The notes below the pieces were generated by a model, which searched no databases, was not told the origin of the DNA, and saw only the letters and a program-made list of their open reading frames with translations. Positions 44,388 through 51,602 of a DNA stretch of 64,000 bases are shown in pieces (positions within the stretch are counted from its first letter, which is position 1; each line of letters starts with the position of its first letter). Made by a program: the position numbers and the translations under genes. This stretch comes from Thermohalobaculum sp039033215 (GTDB taxonomy: Bacteria; Pseudomonadota; Alphaproteobacteria; Rhodobacterales; Rhodobacteraceae), in the NCBI GenBank assembly GCA_039033215.1, contig JBCCDA010000007.1, positions 9,074 to 73,073 on the forward strand, read 5' to 3'.

Positions 44388-45401
44388 ATGAGCGGCGCCG
44401 TCAGCGAGTTTGAGTATCGCTACAACATGACGATCCGTGCGTTCCCCAGTCATGCTGACCCAGCTTTCGAGAGCGCGGCGCAGCAGGAAGAGGTTTGGGG
44501 CCGGCAATGGGGATGCACCAACGATGTCGGCAAACTCCGCATGGTGCTGATGCATCGCCCGGGGCCCGAGATGGATATCATCGACCCCACCCAGCGGATC
44601 GAGCGATTGAACTCGTTCGGCGACGAGGACGGGCAGACCTGGTACTGGCGCGGCGACCGGATGCCGGATGTGGCCGCGCAGCAGGCTCAGCACGACGCCC
44701 TTACAAGTGCCCTGCGCGACGAGGGCGTCGAGGTCGTGCTGATCGACCAGGCGGCCCCGGGGCGTCATAAACAGATCTACACCCGCGACAGCTGCATCGG
44801 CGTGCCCGGAGGCGCCATCGTCACACGGCTGGGTCCGATCGTGCGCCGCGGAGAAGAGCGCCCGGTCACCCAGGCGCTGGCTAGCGTCGGTTGCCCCATT
44901 CTGCGCACAGTCAATGGTCGTGGTCTCATGGAGGGTGGCAGCTTCGTCTGGCTCAAGCCCGGTCTTGCGGTGATCGGGCGTTCGTCGCGCGTTAACGAAG
45001 AAGGCACCCGACAGGTCGAGGAAGTGATCCGGGAATCGGGAGCCGAGCTCATCCGGGTCGACCTGACTGGTTACCGTCTGCATATTGACGGCGCGCTCGT
45101 CATGATCGCCGAGGATGTCGCCATCGCCAATCCGACCCAACTGCCGTTCTGGTTTCTGGAGAAGCTGGAAGAACTGGGCATTCGGACGGTCGAGGTGCAC
45201 CCTGACGATGCGGTCGGGTGCCTGAACTGCCTGGCTGTGTCGCCCGGGCGCGTGCTCATGCAGGATGGTCTCAGCCCACGCACGGCAGATCGGCTGGACA
45301 AGCTGGGGATCGAAATTGTGAGCGTCCCTTACGACCTCATCTACGAGGGCGGCGGCGGGATCCACTGCTCCACCTCACCGCTGATCCGTGACCCGATCTG
45401 A
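44388..45401 (+). CDS. Arginine deiminase/DDAH family (guanidino-modifying) enzyme
   Basis: 337 residues with a perfect AAGGAGAAG ribosome binding site. All superfamily landmarks are present: YTRDS at residues 131-135, MEGGSF near 181-186, catalytic His232 in RLHIDG, and the nucleophile Cys327 in GGGGIHCSTSP near the C-terminus. The pentein fold enzymes hydrolyse or transfer the amidino group of arginine, methylarginine or related guanidino compounds. Length and the HCST end suit the DDAH/arginine deiminase-related group rather than glycine amidinotransferase. It follows the M20 gene by 42 bases and likely converts an imported guanidino compound to a ureido (carbamoyl) product. Confidence 0.9.
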   Translation: MSGAVSEFEYRYNMTIRAFPSHADPAFESAAQQEEVWGRQWGCTNDVGKLRMVLMHRPGPEMDIIDPTQRIERLNSFGDEDGQTWYWRGDRMPDVAAQQAQHDALTSALRDEGVEVVLIDQAAPGRHKQIYTRDSCIGVPGGAIVTRLGPIVRRGEERPVTQALASVGCPILRTVNGRGLMEGGSFVWLKPGLAVIGRSSRVNEEGTRQVEEVIRESGAELIRVDLTGYRLHIDGALVMIAEDVAIANPTQLPFWFLEKLEELGIRTVEVHPDDAVGCLNCLAVSPGRVLMQDGLSPRTADRLDKLGIEIVSVPYDLIYEGGGGIHCSTSPLIRDPI

Positions 45402-45483
45402 CCATCGGCGCGAACGAAGACCGTTCTCCTTGGGCCGGGGTGATACCTGCCCGGTGCCATAGACCCCGCAAACGGGTGCGCAG

Positions 45484-46425
45484 ATGAGGGCGCTCGTCCT
45501 TTATGGGCCGCTCATCCTGACGGTGGTGCTCTGGTCGTTCCAGATGCCTGCGCTGCACGAGCTTGGTGCGCGATGGGATCCCGTCACGCTCGGCTTTGGG
45601 CGCAACCTGCTTGCGGCGGTGGCGTTTGGTATGCTCACCGCGGTCGTTCTCTCGCGACGGCCGCAGACCAGCACGGTTAGCCAAAGCTCACTCGCGGTGC
45701 TGTCCGTCGGCAACGGTCTCTGGATCGGCGGGCTCTTCGCAGGATTCGGATTGCTGTTCGCTTGGGGGGCTGTCGTCGGTAGTCCGATCGTGTCGGCCAC
45801 GGTCACCGCAGTCATGCCCATCACAGCCAGCCTCGTGACCTGGGCCGTTACGGGGCGCAAGCCCGCTCGCGTTCTGCTGATCGCGCTGGTGTTCGTCGTT
45901 CCAGGTGCCTTCCTGGCGATGCCACCGTCCAGCGGCACCGGTGGAGATGCGCCGCGTCTTGGTCTGGTGCTCATCTTTCTGGCGCAGGTTTGCTGGAGCC
46001 TCTATTCGCTTGCGGTACCCAGATGCATGGCGGGCGCCTCGGCTATCGCCAGCACTCAGGCGTCGATCCTGTGGGCGCTCCCGTATTACGCTGTGGCCTG
46101 CGCAATATGCTGGGGCGCCGGCGTCGGGCGCGCCGACCTGAGCGCACCTGGCATCGATGCGACGCTTGCAATCTCAAGCACAGTCGGCCCGCTCGTCCTG
46201 GGCGTGGTGTTGTGGAACCTCAGCATCTCCCGTTTGGGGCTGCCGATCTGTGCCCTGTTTCTCAATTGTGTGCCCGTCTTCGGCACGCTGATAGCCTGGG
46301 CCTTCGGGATCGTGCCAACTTTGCTGCAAGCCGGGGGAGTCGCGCTGGTCATCCTTGGGATGTTCATCGCACAGTACCGCCGCCGCGACGTGAGGTTGGG
46401 TAGGTCCCCGATGCCGCGTACCTGA
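45484..46425 (+). CDS. DMT superfamily transporter (EamA domains)
   Basis: 313 residues with about ten hydrophobic segments in two EamA halves. The first half includes GPLILTVVLWSFQMP and FGRNLLAAVAFGML, and the second half LIFLAQVCWSLYSLAVPR and LVILGMFIAQY. It lies in the inner membrane and may export an amino acid, amine or end product of the surrounding pathway. The ribosome binding site is weak. The gene starts 82 bases after the deiminase-family gene and is co-directional with it. Confidence 0.9.
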   Translation: MRALVLYGPLILTVVLWSFQMPALHELGARWDPVTLGFGRNLLAAVAFGMLTAVVLSRRPQTSTVSQSSLAVLSVGNGLWIGGLFAGFGLLFAWGAVVGSPIVSATVTAVMPITASLVTWAVTGRKPARVLLIALVFVVPGAFLAMPPSSGTGGDAPRLGLVLIFLAQVCWSLYSLAVPRCMAGASAIASTQASILWALPYYAVACAICWGAGVGRADLSAPGIDATLAISSTVGPLVLGVVLWNLSISRLGLPICALFLNCVPVFGTLIAWAFGIVPTLLQAGGVALVILGMFIAQYRRRDVRLGRSPMPRT

Positions 46426-46491
46426 TACGGACAGACTGACACGAGAGTTGAGATCGACTAGACCTGTGCTGAACCCGGATGGAGCTGCCCC

Positions 46492-47232
46492 ATGTTTGAC
46501 GAACCGACTGACACTGACATCGCTATCGCCCGTCGTGATCTTGCCGCGGCCTATCGTCTGATCGCGCACTTCGGTTTGGATGACGGCATCTACACCCATA
46601 TCTCGATGCGCCTGGGCCATGACCGGTTTCTGCTCAACCCATTCGGGCTGAGCTTCGACGAGATCCGCGCCTCGACGCTGGTTACGATCGACCACGAAGG
46701 CAGCATTATTGACGACCCTCACGGTACGGGGGTGAACGCGGCTGGGTTCACGATTCACTCGGCCGTTCATATGGAACGTCCGGATGTCGCCTGCGTGGCG
46801 CATACCCACACCGTGGCGGGTGTCGCGGTCTCGAGCCAGGAGAAGGGTTTGCTGCCACTGAACCAGTGGTCGCTGCAGTTCTACAATCGGATTGCTTTTC
46901 ATGACTATGAGGGCATCGCGCTGGATCTGGAGGAGCGCGACAGACTGGTCGCCGATCTCGGAAGCTTCGATACAATGATCCTACGCAACCACGGGATGCT
47001 TACCTGCGGGCAGACGGTCGGCGCGGCGATCAAAAAGATGCTGAACCTCGAGCGGGCCTGCCAGGCTCAGGTTGCGGCATTGGCCGGCGGGCAAGAACTG
47101 CGCTGGCCGCCGCACGACGTCTGCGAGAAGACCGCTCAGCAGTACGAAGGCGGTGCCGACAAGCCGCGGGACTTCCAGTGGGAGGCGTATCTGCGACTGC
47201 TCGAGCGGGTCGCTCCAGACTTCAGCGATTGA
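46492..47232 (+). CDS. Class II aldolase/adducin family protein
   Basis: 246 residues. Zinc-binding His residues occur in HTHTVAGVAV (residues about 103-112) and in LRNHGMLTCG; ahead of them is GFTIHSAVHMERPDVACV, typical of the family. Fuculose-phosphate-aldolase-like fold, used by aldolases, epimerases and decarboxylases; the reaction here cannot be specified. GGAG precedes the ATG. It is the last plus-strand gene of the locus, convergent with the ureohydrolase gene 27 bases away. Confidence 0.88.
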   Translation: MFDEPTDTDIAIARRDLAAAYRLIAHFGLDDGIYTHISMRLGHDRFLLNPFGLSFDEIRASTLVTIDHEGSIIDDPHGTGVNAAGFTIHSAVHMERPDVACVAHTHTVAGVAVSSQEKGLLPLNQWSLQFYNRIAFHDYEGIALDLEERDRLVADLGSFDTMILRNHGMLTCGQTVGAAIKKMLNLERACQAQVAALAGGQELRWPPHDVCEKTAQQYEGGADKPRDFQWEAYLRLLERVAPDFSD

Positions 47233-47259
47233 GGCCGCAGTGCACGGTGGATCTTGCTT

Positions 47260-48201
47260 TCAGCTAGGTCCGCCGCGGGCACGCCAGATCAGCAGCAGGA
47301 TCTCGTAGGTGACGGCGGCGGCCAAAAAGGCGGTCATGCCGTTCACGTCCTGCGGTGGGCTGACCGTGTTGACGTCGGCAGCAACGATATCGAGCCCCTC
47401 GAGCGCTTGGAGTACGGCGAGCCCCTCGCGCGCCGAAAACCCGCCCCAGACCGGTGTGCAGACCCCGGGCGCGCAGGAGGGGTCGAAGACATCCATGTCC
47501 CACGATAGATAAACGGGCCGGCCCTCCAGGCTCTCGCGGATCTCGGCGACGGCCGCCGCTGGCCCGCGGTCCTGAAAGTCCCCCATGGTCATGATGTTGT
47601 AGCCGAGCTCGCGCGTGTGCGCGTGTACCCCCGAGACCGTCGTCGTGCCGCGCAACCCCACATGCCATGACGCACTTGGGCTGACGCGCTGTTCCAGTGC
47701 TGCGTGGGTGAACTGGGTGGCAGCATCGTAGCGGTGGACGGGATCGACTTCGTAGGCGTCGGTATGGCTGTCGACGTGAAGGACGGCCAGATCGGAGTAA
47801 ACCCGCGATGCGGCACGCAGGAGCGGCAGCGAGACGCTGCCGTCTCCGCCAAAACCGATCGGCGCGGCGCCGGCGTTCACCAGCGGAAAGGCAGCGGCTT
47901 CAATGGCATCAAACGCCTCCGACGCGCGTGAGGGCACCAACGGCACATCTCCGGCATCGATCGCGCCAAGCGCCGACAGGATGTCGACATCCGCCCGCTC
48001 CGGATGATAGCGCCGGACGAGCCCGGATTGTTCCCTGATCGATTGCGGCCCTTGGCGGGCACCCACTCGGAACGGGTGGGTTCCACAGTCGAACGGACAG
48101 CCGAGAATGGCTGCGCCGGCGCCCGTTGCGTCTGTTCGGAAGGGCAACTCCATGAATGTCAGTGGCCCACGATAGAGAACATCTTCCGTCACGAGCCACA
48201 C
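47260..48201 (-). CDS. Ureohydrolase (arginase/agmatinase) family protein with altered metal site
   Basis: 313 residues. Metal ligands visible are Asp144, His146 and Asp148 in HVDSHTD and Asp235/Asp237 in SWDMDVFDPSCAPG. The first ligand motif, GGDHS in family members, reads GGDGS here, so the first His is Gly121. The fold still fits a guanidino-hydrolysing enzyme or a relative. The longest frame starts at a GTG (48201) pressed against an AGGGGGA run; a GTG three codons in (48192) has better spacing to that site. It faces the aldolase gene and completes the nitrogen-compound locus. Activity with fewer metals, or on another substrate, should be considered. Confidence 0.88.
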   Translation of the reverse strand: MWLVTEDVLYRGPLTFMELPFRTDATGAGAAILGCPFDCGTHPFRVGARQGPQSIREQSGLVRRYHPERADVDILSALGAIDAGDVPLVPSRASEAFDAIEAAAFPLVNAGAAPIGFGGDGSVSLPLLRAASRVYSDLAVLHVDSHTDAYEVDPVHRYDAATQFTHAALEQRVSPSASWHVGLRGTTTVSGVHAHTRELGYNIMTMGDFQDRGPAAAVAEIRESLEGRPVYLSWDMDVFDPSCAPGVCTPVWGGFSAREGLAVLQALEGLDIVAADVNTVSPPQDVNGMTAFLAAAVTYEILLLIWRARGGPS

Positions 48202-48742
48202 TCCCCCTTCTGAGCGGTTCCCATGACCAGGTTGACGGGAAACGCGCGGTTACCCCGACCAAGATCATTGCACGAGTTCGCAGGATCCGCAGTCCTCCGG
48301 CAACACTAAACGATCGATCCAAGATCAGCGCAACGGTCTCTTGGCGATGGACTCCATCGATCATCAGGTCGGACATTCTGGTCGAACTCTTCGGCGTGTC
48401 CGCCTGTGTGGCTCTGGCTATCTGCACAGTGGTTCGGCATGGAACTGTTCGAAGCCGGTTTCCCGTTCGTGCGTACGATCCTGAGGAGAGTGGCGCGCCC
48501 AAAGACCGCAGCAAGGCTGATCACCCGAGACGCCTGTGCTGTGTGGAATTCGGCGGCCGTTCTGTCTGAAATCCTCGACGCGGTCGTTGCGCTTCCGCTG
48601 AACGAACCCGCACGGCGCGAGTCTTCGGCCAGACGCCGCCCCAGAATTAACAAAGTTTTGGTCGATCTATCTGTCGCTGACGCTGGGGAACGTCCAACTT
48701 GACAGATACACTCACAACTTCGCTCTGGGAGCGTTCGGGGCT
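48202..48742. other. Intergenic region without a supported gene
   Basis: 541 bases between the divergent ureohydrolase and histidine kinase genes. Short open frames exist on both strands but show no recognisable protein features and no good start sites, so none is called. A TTGACA hexamer at 48699-48704 could be a -35 element for the kinase gene, but the -10 position is poor and only about 20 bases would remain before the ATG. Confidence 0.3.
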
Positions 48743-51475
48743 ATGAGGCTACGCGTCCGAACGTACCTGATCATTGCACTGATGTTCGCGTCGGGCTTGC
48801 CGTTGGCCGTGTTCTGGGTGTGGCCGCACGCCCGAATAGTGGAAACAGAAACGGAAAAAGTAAGTGATCGCTATCTGCTTCTCGCGCAGAACCTGTCCAC
48901 GGTGCTCGAGTTGTATCACCGCGACATCGTCACAACGCTCGGGGCGTTTGCCGATGTCATTGCGGACGGCGGTGGTGCCGAAGCGGCTGTCCTGTTCCAA
49001 GACCTGAACTTCCGCGAGATCTGCGTCGTGGACGCGGTGAGCGGCGACGTGCGAACCAGCTACTTCCCTGAGACCTATCCTTGCCCGGATCAGATGCCGC
49101 CCGAGAAGATGGCGTTGTTCCAGCAGCTGGTCTCGACGCAAGAAGTGGGAATGTCGCGGGTCCTCCGGCCCTCCGGCGCGGCGCCTCGAATCTACTTGGC
49201 GACCAAGTCAGGCACTGACCTCGTCGTCGGTGCAATAAACACCGATTTCTTCCAGCAGACGTTCGAACAGGTGAAATTCGGTCGGCAAGGGCACGCCTTG
49301 GTGGTCGATCACACGGGACAAGTGCTTGCCCATCCAAAACCGGATTGGGCCGCCAGGGCAGTCAGTCTTGCGGATCTGGCTCCGGTCGTTGGAGTTTTGA
49401 ATGGCGAGGATGGGGTCGCGCAGTTCTTTTCGCCTGCTTTGCAGCAGGAAATGCTGTCCGGGTTCGCCACTGTACCCGGACCAGGTTGGGGAGTCATCGT
49501 CCCCCAGCCGGTGAGTGAACTGGAAGAAGTCGCCGCTCAGTTCAACCGCGATTCCCTCGTGGTCCTGTCGGTGGGGCTCGGCTTCTCACTGCTGCTGGCG
49601 CTGGTCGTATCCGTCCAGTTTTCCCGCCGCCTCGGTAACATTGCAACGGCCGTCCGCCGGCTGACGCAGGAGCAGGATGGCGTTCGCGTCCGCACCAGCC
49701 GCGACCTCATTGGCGTTCGTGAGCTGCTTGCGTTGGAGACAGGTGTCAACAAGCTTGCAGCGGACAGCGAGACCGCGAGATCATCGCAGCTCGCTCACAA
49801 CAGCAATCTGGAGGCGGCCAACGAGAAGCTCCGCCAGGAGATGACGGAACGCAGGAATGCGGTGGCGGGCCAACGCCACAGCGAGATCCGCTTCAGAAGC
49901 CTGTTTGAAAGCGCACCAATCTCCATTCGGGAAGAAGACCTGTCGGGAATGAAGCGACTGATCGATGAGCTTTGTCTCCCGGGCCGAGCAGAGTTTGGCA
50001 GGTATCTGGACGAGCACCCTGAGTTTCTTGAGGCCTGCGGCAGATCTATTCGTGTCGTCGACGCAAACGAGGCGTCGCTCGCGCTGCATGGATACACCGA
50101 CAAGGACCAGATGCTTGCGCGCGTGGTCCGCAGTCTTTCCCCCGCCGCGATGAAGATTGTTCGGATGACGGTCGAGACAATCCACGAAGGCCAACACGGG
50201 CGATCTTACGAGACACGGATCACGCGCACCGACGGACAGGTGCGGACGGTCCAGGCGACGTGGTCCGTCATTCCAGGACATGAGGACACCTACTCACGGA
50301 TACTTCTGTCGTCGGTGGATCTTACAGACCGCCTGCAATCGGAAGAAGCGCTTCGACAAGCTCAGAAGATGGAGGCAGTCGGGCAACTCACCGGGGGCGT
50401 TGCCCATGACTTCAACAACCTGCTGACCGTGATCGGCGGGAACCTCGAGTTGCTGGACGCCAGTCACGCTCTCGATCCGGACCTCGCGGCGCCAATTCAC
50501 AAGGCTGTGCGCCGGGGGGCGGAGCTGACCCAAAGGCTCCTCGCGTTCTCCAGGAAACAACCACTCGTGCCTCAGGCCATTGATCTCGATGAACTCGTCG
50601 CCGGGATGACAAACCTCCTCCAGCGCTCTCTGGGAGAGGAAGTCAGCGTGCTGCTTCAGACGTCAGATGACCGCCGTGTCGCTCTTGCCGACGCTGGGCA
50701 AGTTGAAGCGGCGCTCCTGAACCTTGCGCTGAATTCTAGGGACGCAATGCCCAATGGCGGAACGCTCACGATCGCAAGGCGGAGCCACCACGTCGATGAG
50801 GACAGCAAAATCGACGCTCCTCCGGGGGACTACGTCGCGATCCATGTGTCGGACACTGGTGACGGCATGACACCTGAGACACTCGCTCGCGCGGTCGAGC
50901 CGTTCTACACGACCAAGGAAGTTGGAAAGGGCTCTGGGCTTGGGCTGTCCATGGTCTACGGCTTCGCAAAGCAGTCCGGCGGGGATCTGCAGATCGAAAG
51001 CACACTTGGCCACGGCACGACGGTCTCACTCTATCTGCCGACGGCCGATGTCGCCCGCGATTGTCCCGTCCAGCATGAGGTCACCGAAACGGCCGTCGTT
51101 GGAAAGGGGCGGAAGGTCCTGATACTTGAGGACGACGCGGGCGTGCGCGACTATCTGGTCAGGTTGCTGAGCAGTTCCGGGTTCGATGGCTTGCCGGCAG
51201 ACGGCATCGACGCGGCGGCATCGATTCTCGACGAGTCCGAGCAGATCGACGTCCTGCTGTCGGATGTCATGTTGCCCGGCGGCACCCTGGGCACGGAGTT
51301 CGCGGTAGACGTCGTCAGGCGCCACCCCAGGATCGGGGTCGTGTTCATCTCCGGTCGACCGTCGGAGGCACGGCTCCACCACAGCCCGGACCTGAACGGA
51401 GCTCCCCTGTTGACGAAGCCGTTCGATCGCCACGAACTCATATCAAGCGTCCTCTCGGTGATCAGGTCAGGCTGA
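48743..51475 (+). CDS. Membrane hybrid sensor histidine kinase/response regulator
   Basis: 910 residues. An N-terminal membrane segment (TYLIIALMFASGLPLAVFWVW) and a second near residue 275 (SLVVLSVGLGFSLLLALVVS) enclose a periplasmic Cache-like sensor of about 240 residues. A HAMP-like linker, a PAS domain (about 380-530) and a HisKA domain with His555 in GGVAHDFNNL follow. The ATPase domain has LNLALNSRDAMPNGG, DTGDGMTPE and KGSGLGLS. The C-terminal REC domain has acidic ILEDD, phospho-acceptor Asp841 in LLSDVMLP and Lys in LTKPF. It lacks a neighbouring output regulator, so its partner is elsewhere. A convergent strong hairpin follows the stop. Confidence 0.93.
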   Translation: MRLRVRTYLIIALMFASGLPLAVFWVWPHARIVETETEKVSDRYLLLAQNLSTVLELYHRDIVTTLGAFADVIADGGGAEAAVLFQDLNFREICVVDAVSGDVRTSYFPETYPCPDQMPPEKMALFQQLVSTQEVGMSRVLRPSGAAPRIYLATKSGTDLVVGAINTDFFQQTFEQVKFGRQGHALVVDHTGQVLAHPKPDWAARAVSLADLAPVVGVLNGEDGVAQFFSPALQQEMLSGFATVPGPGWGVIVPQPVSELEEVAAQFNRDSLVVLSVGLGFSLLLALVVSVQFSRRLGNIATAVRRLTQEQDGVRVRTSRDLIGVRELLALETGVNKLAADSETARSSQLAHNSNLEAANEKLRQEMTERRNAVAGQRHSEIRFRSLFESAPISIREEDLSGMKRLIDELCLPGRAEFGRYLDEHPEFLEACGRSIRVVDANEASLALHGYTDKDQMLARVVRSLSPAAMKIVRMTVETIHEGQHGRSYETRITRTDGQVRTVQATWSVIPGHEDTYSRILLSSVDLTDRLQSEEALRQAQKMEAVGQLTGGVAHDFNNLLTVIGGNLELLDASHALDPDLAAPIHKAVRRGAELTQRLLAFSRKQPLVPQAIDLDELVAGMTNLLQRSLGEEVSVLLQTSDDRRVALADAGQVEAALLNLALNSRDAMPNGGTLTIARRSHHVDEDSKIDAPPGDYVAIHVSDTGDGMTPETLARAVEPFYTTKEVGKGSGLGLSMVYGFAKQSGGDLQIESTLGHGTTVSLYLPTADVARDCPVQHEVTETAVVGKGRKVLILEDDAGVRDYLVRLLSSSGFDGLPADGIDAAASILDESEQIDVLLSDVMLPGGTLGTEFAVDVVRRHPRIGVVFISGRPSEARLHHSPDLNGAPLLTKPFDRHELISSVLSVIRSG

Positions 51476-51501
51476 CCACAGCACATCATCCCCTGTTCTG
51501 A

Positions 51502-51540
51502 CCCGCGGTTTGTGGACCGCATCGGCCCACAAACCGCGGG
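51502..51540. terminator. Bidirectional stem-loop between convergent genes
   Basis: Perfect 14-bp inverted repeat CCCGCGGTTTGTGG / CCACAAACCGCGGG with an 11-base spacer, between the histidine kinase stop and the stop of the 1595-residue RTX gene. No T-run flanks it. Its position and stability fit a shared terminator or RNA 3'-end protecting structure. Confidence 0.7.
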
Positions 51541-51602
51541 GAAGAGACATCTGCAAGGACGACTAGCGGAAGTGCTTGCCCCGGTTGGGGCTCTTCACTG
51601 CG

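Noticed and set aside
43122..45365. Long open frame on the minus strand opposite the M20 and deiminase-family genes
   Set aside because: It is the mirror of two well-supported plus-strand genes in GC-rich DNA and shows low-complexity His/Arg/Gly-rich translation without family features.
48406..48702. 98-codon plus-strand frame upstream of the histidine kinase
   Set aside because: No recognisable features, no ribosome binding site, and competing frames of similar length on the other strand.
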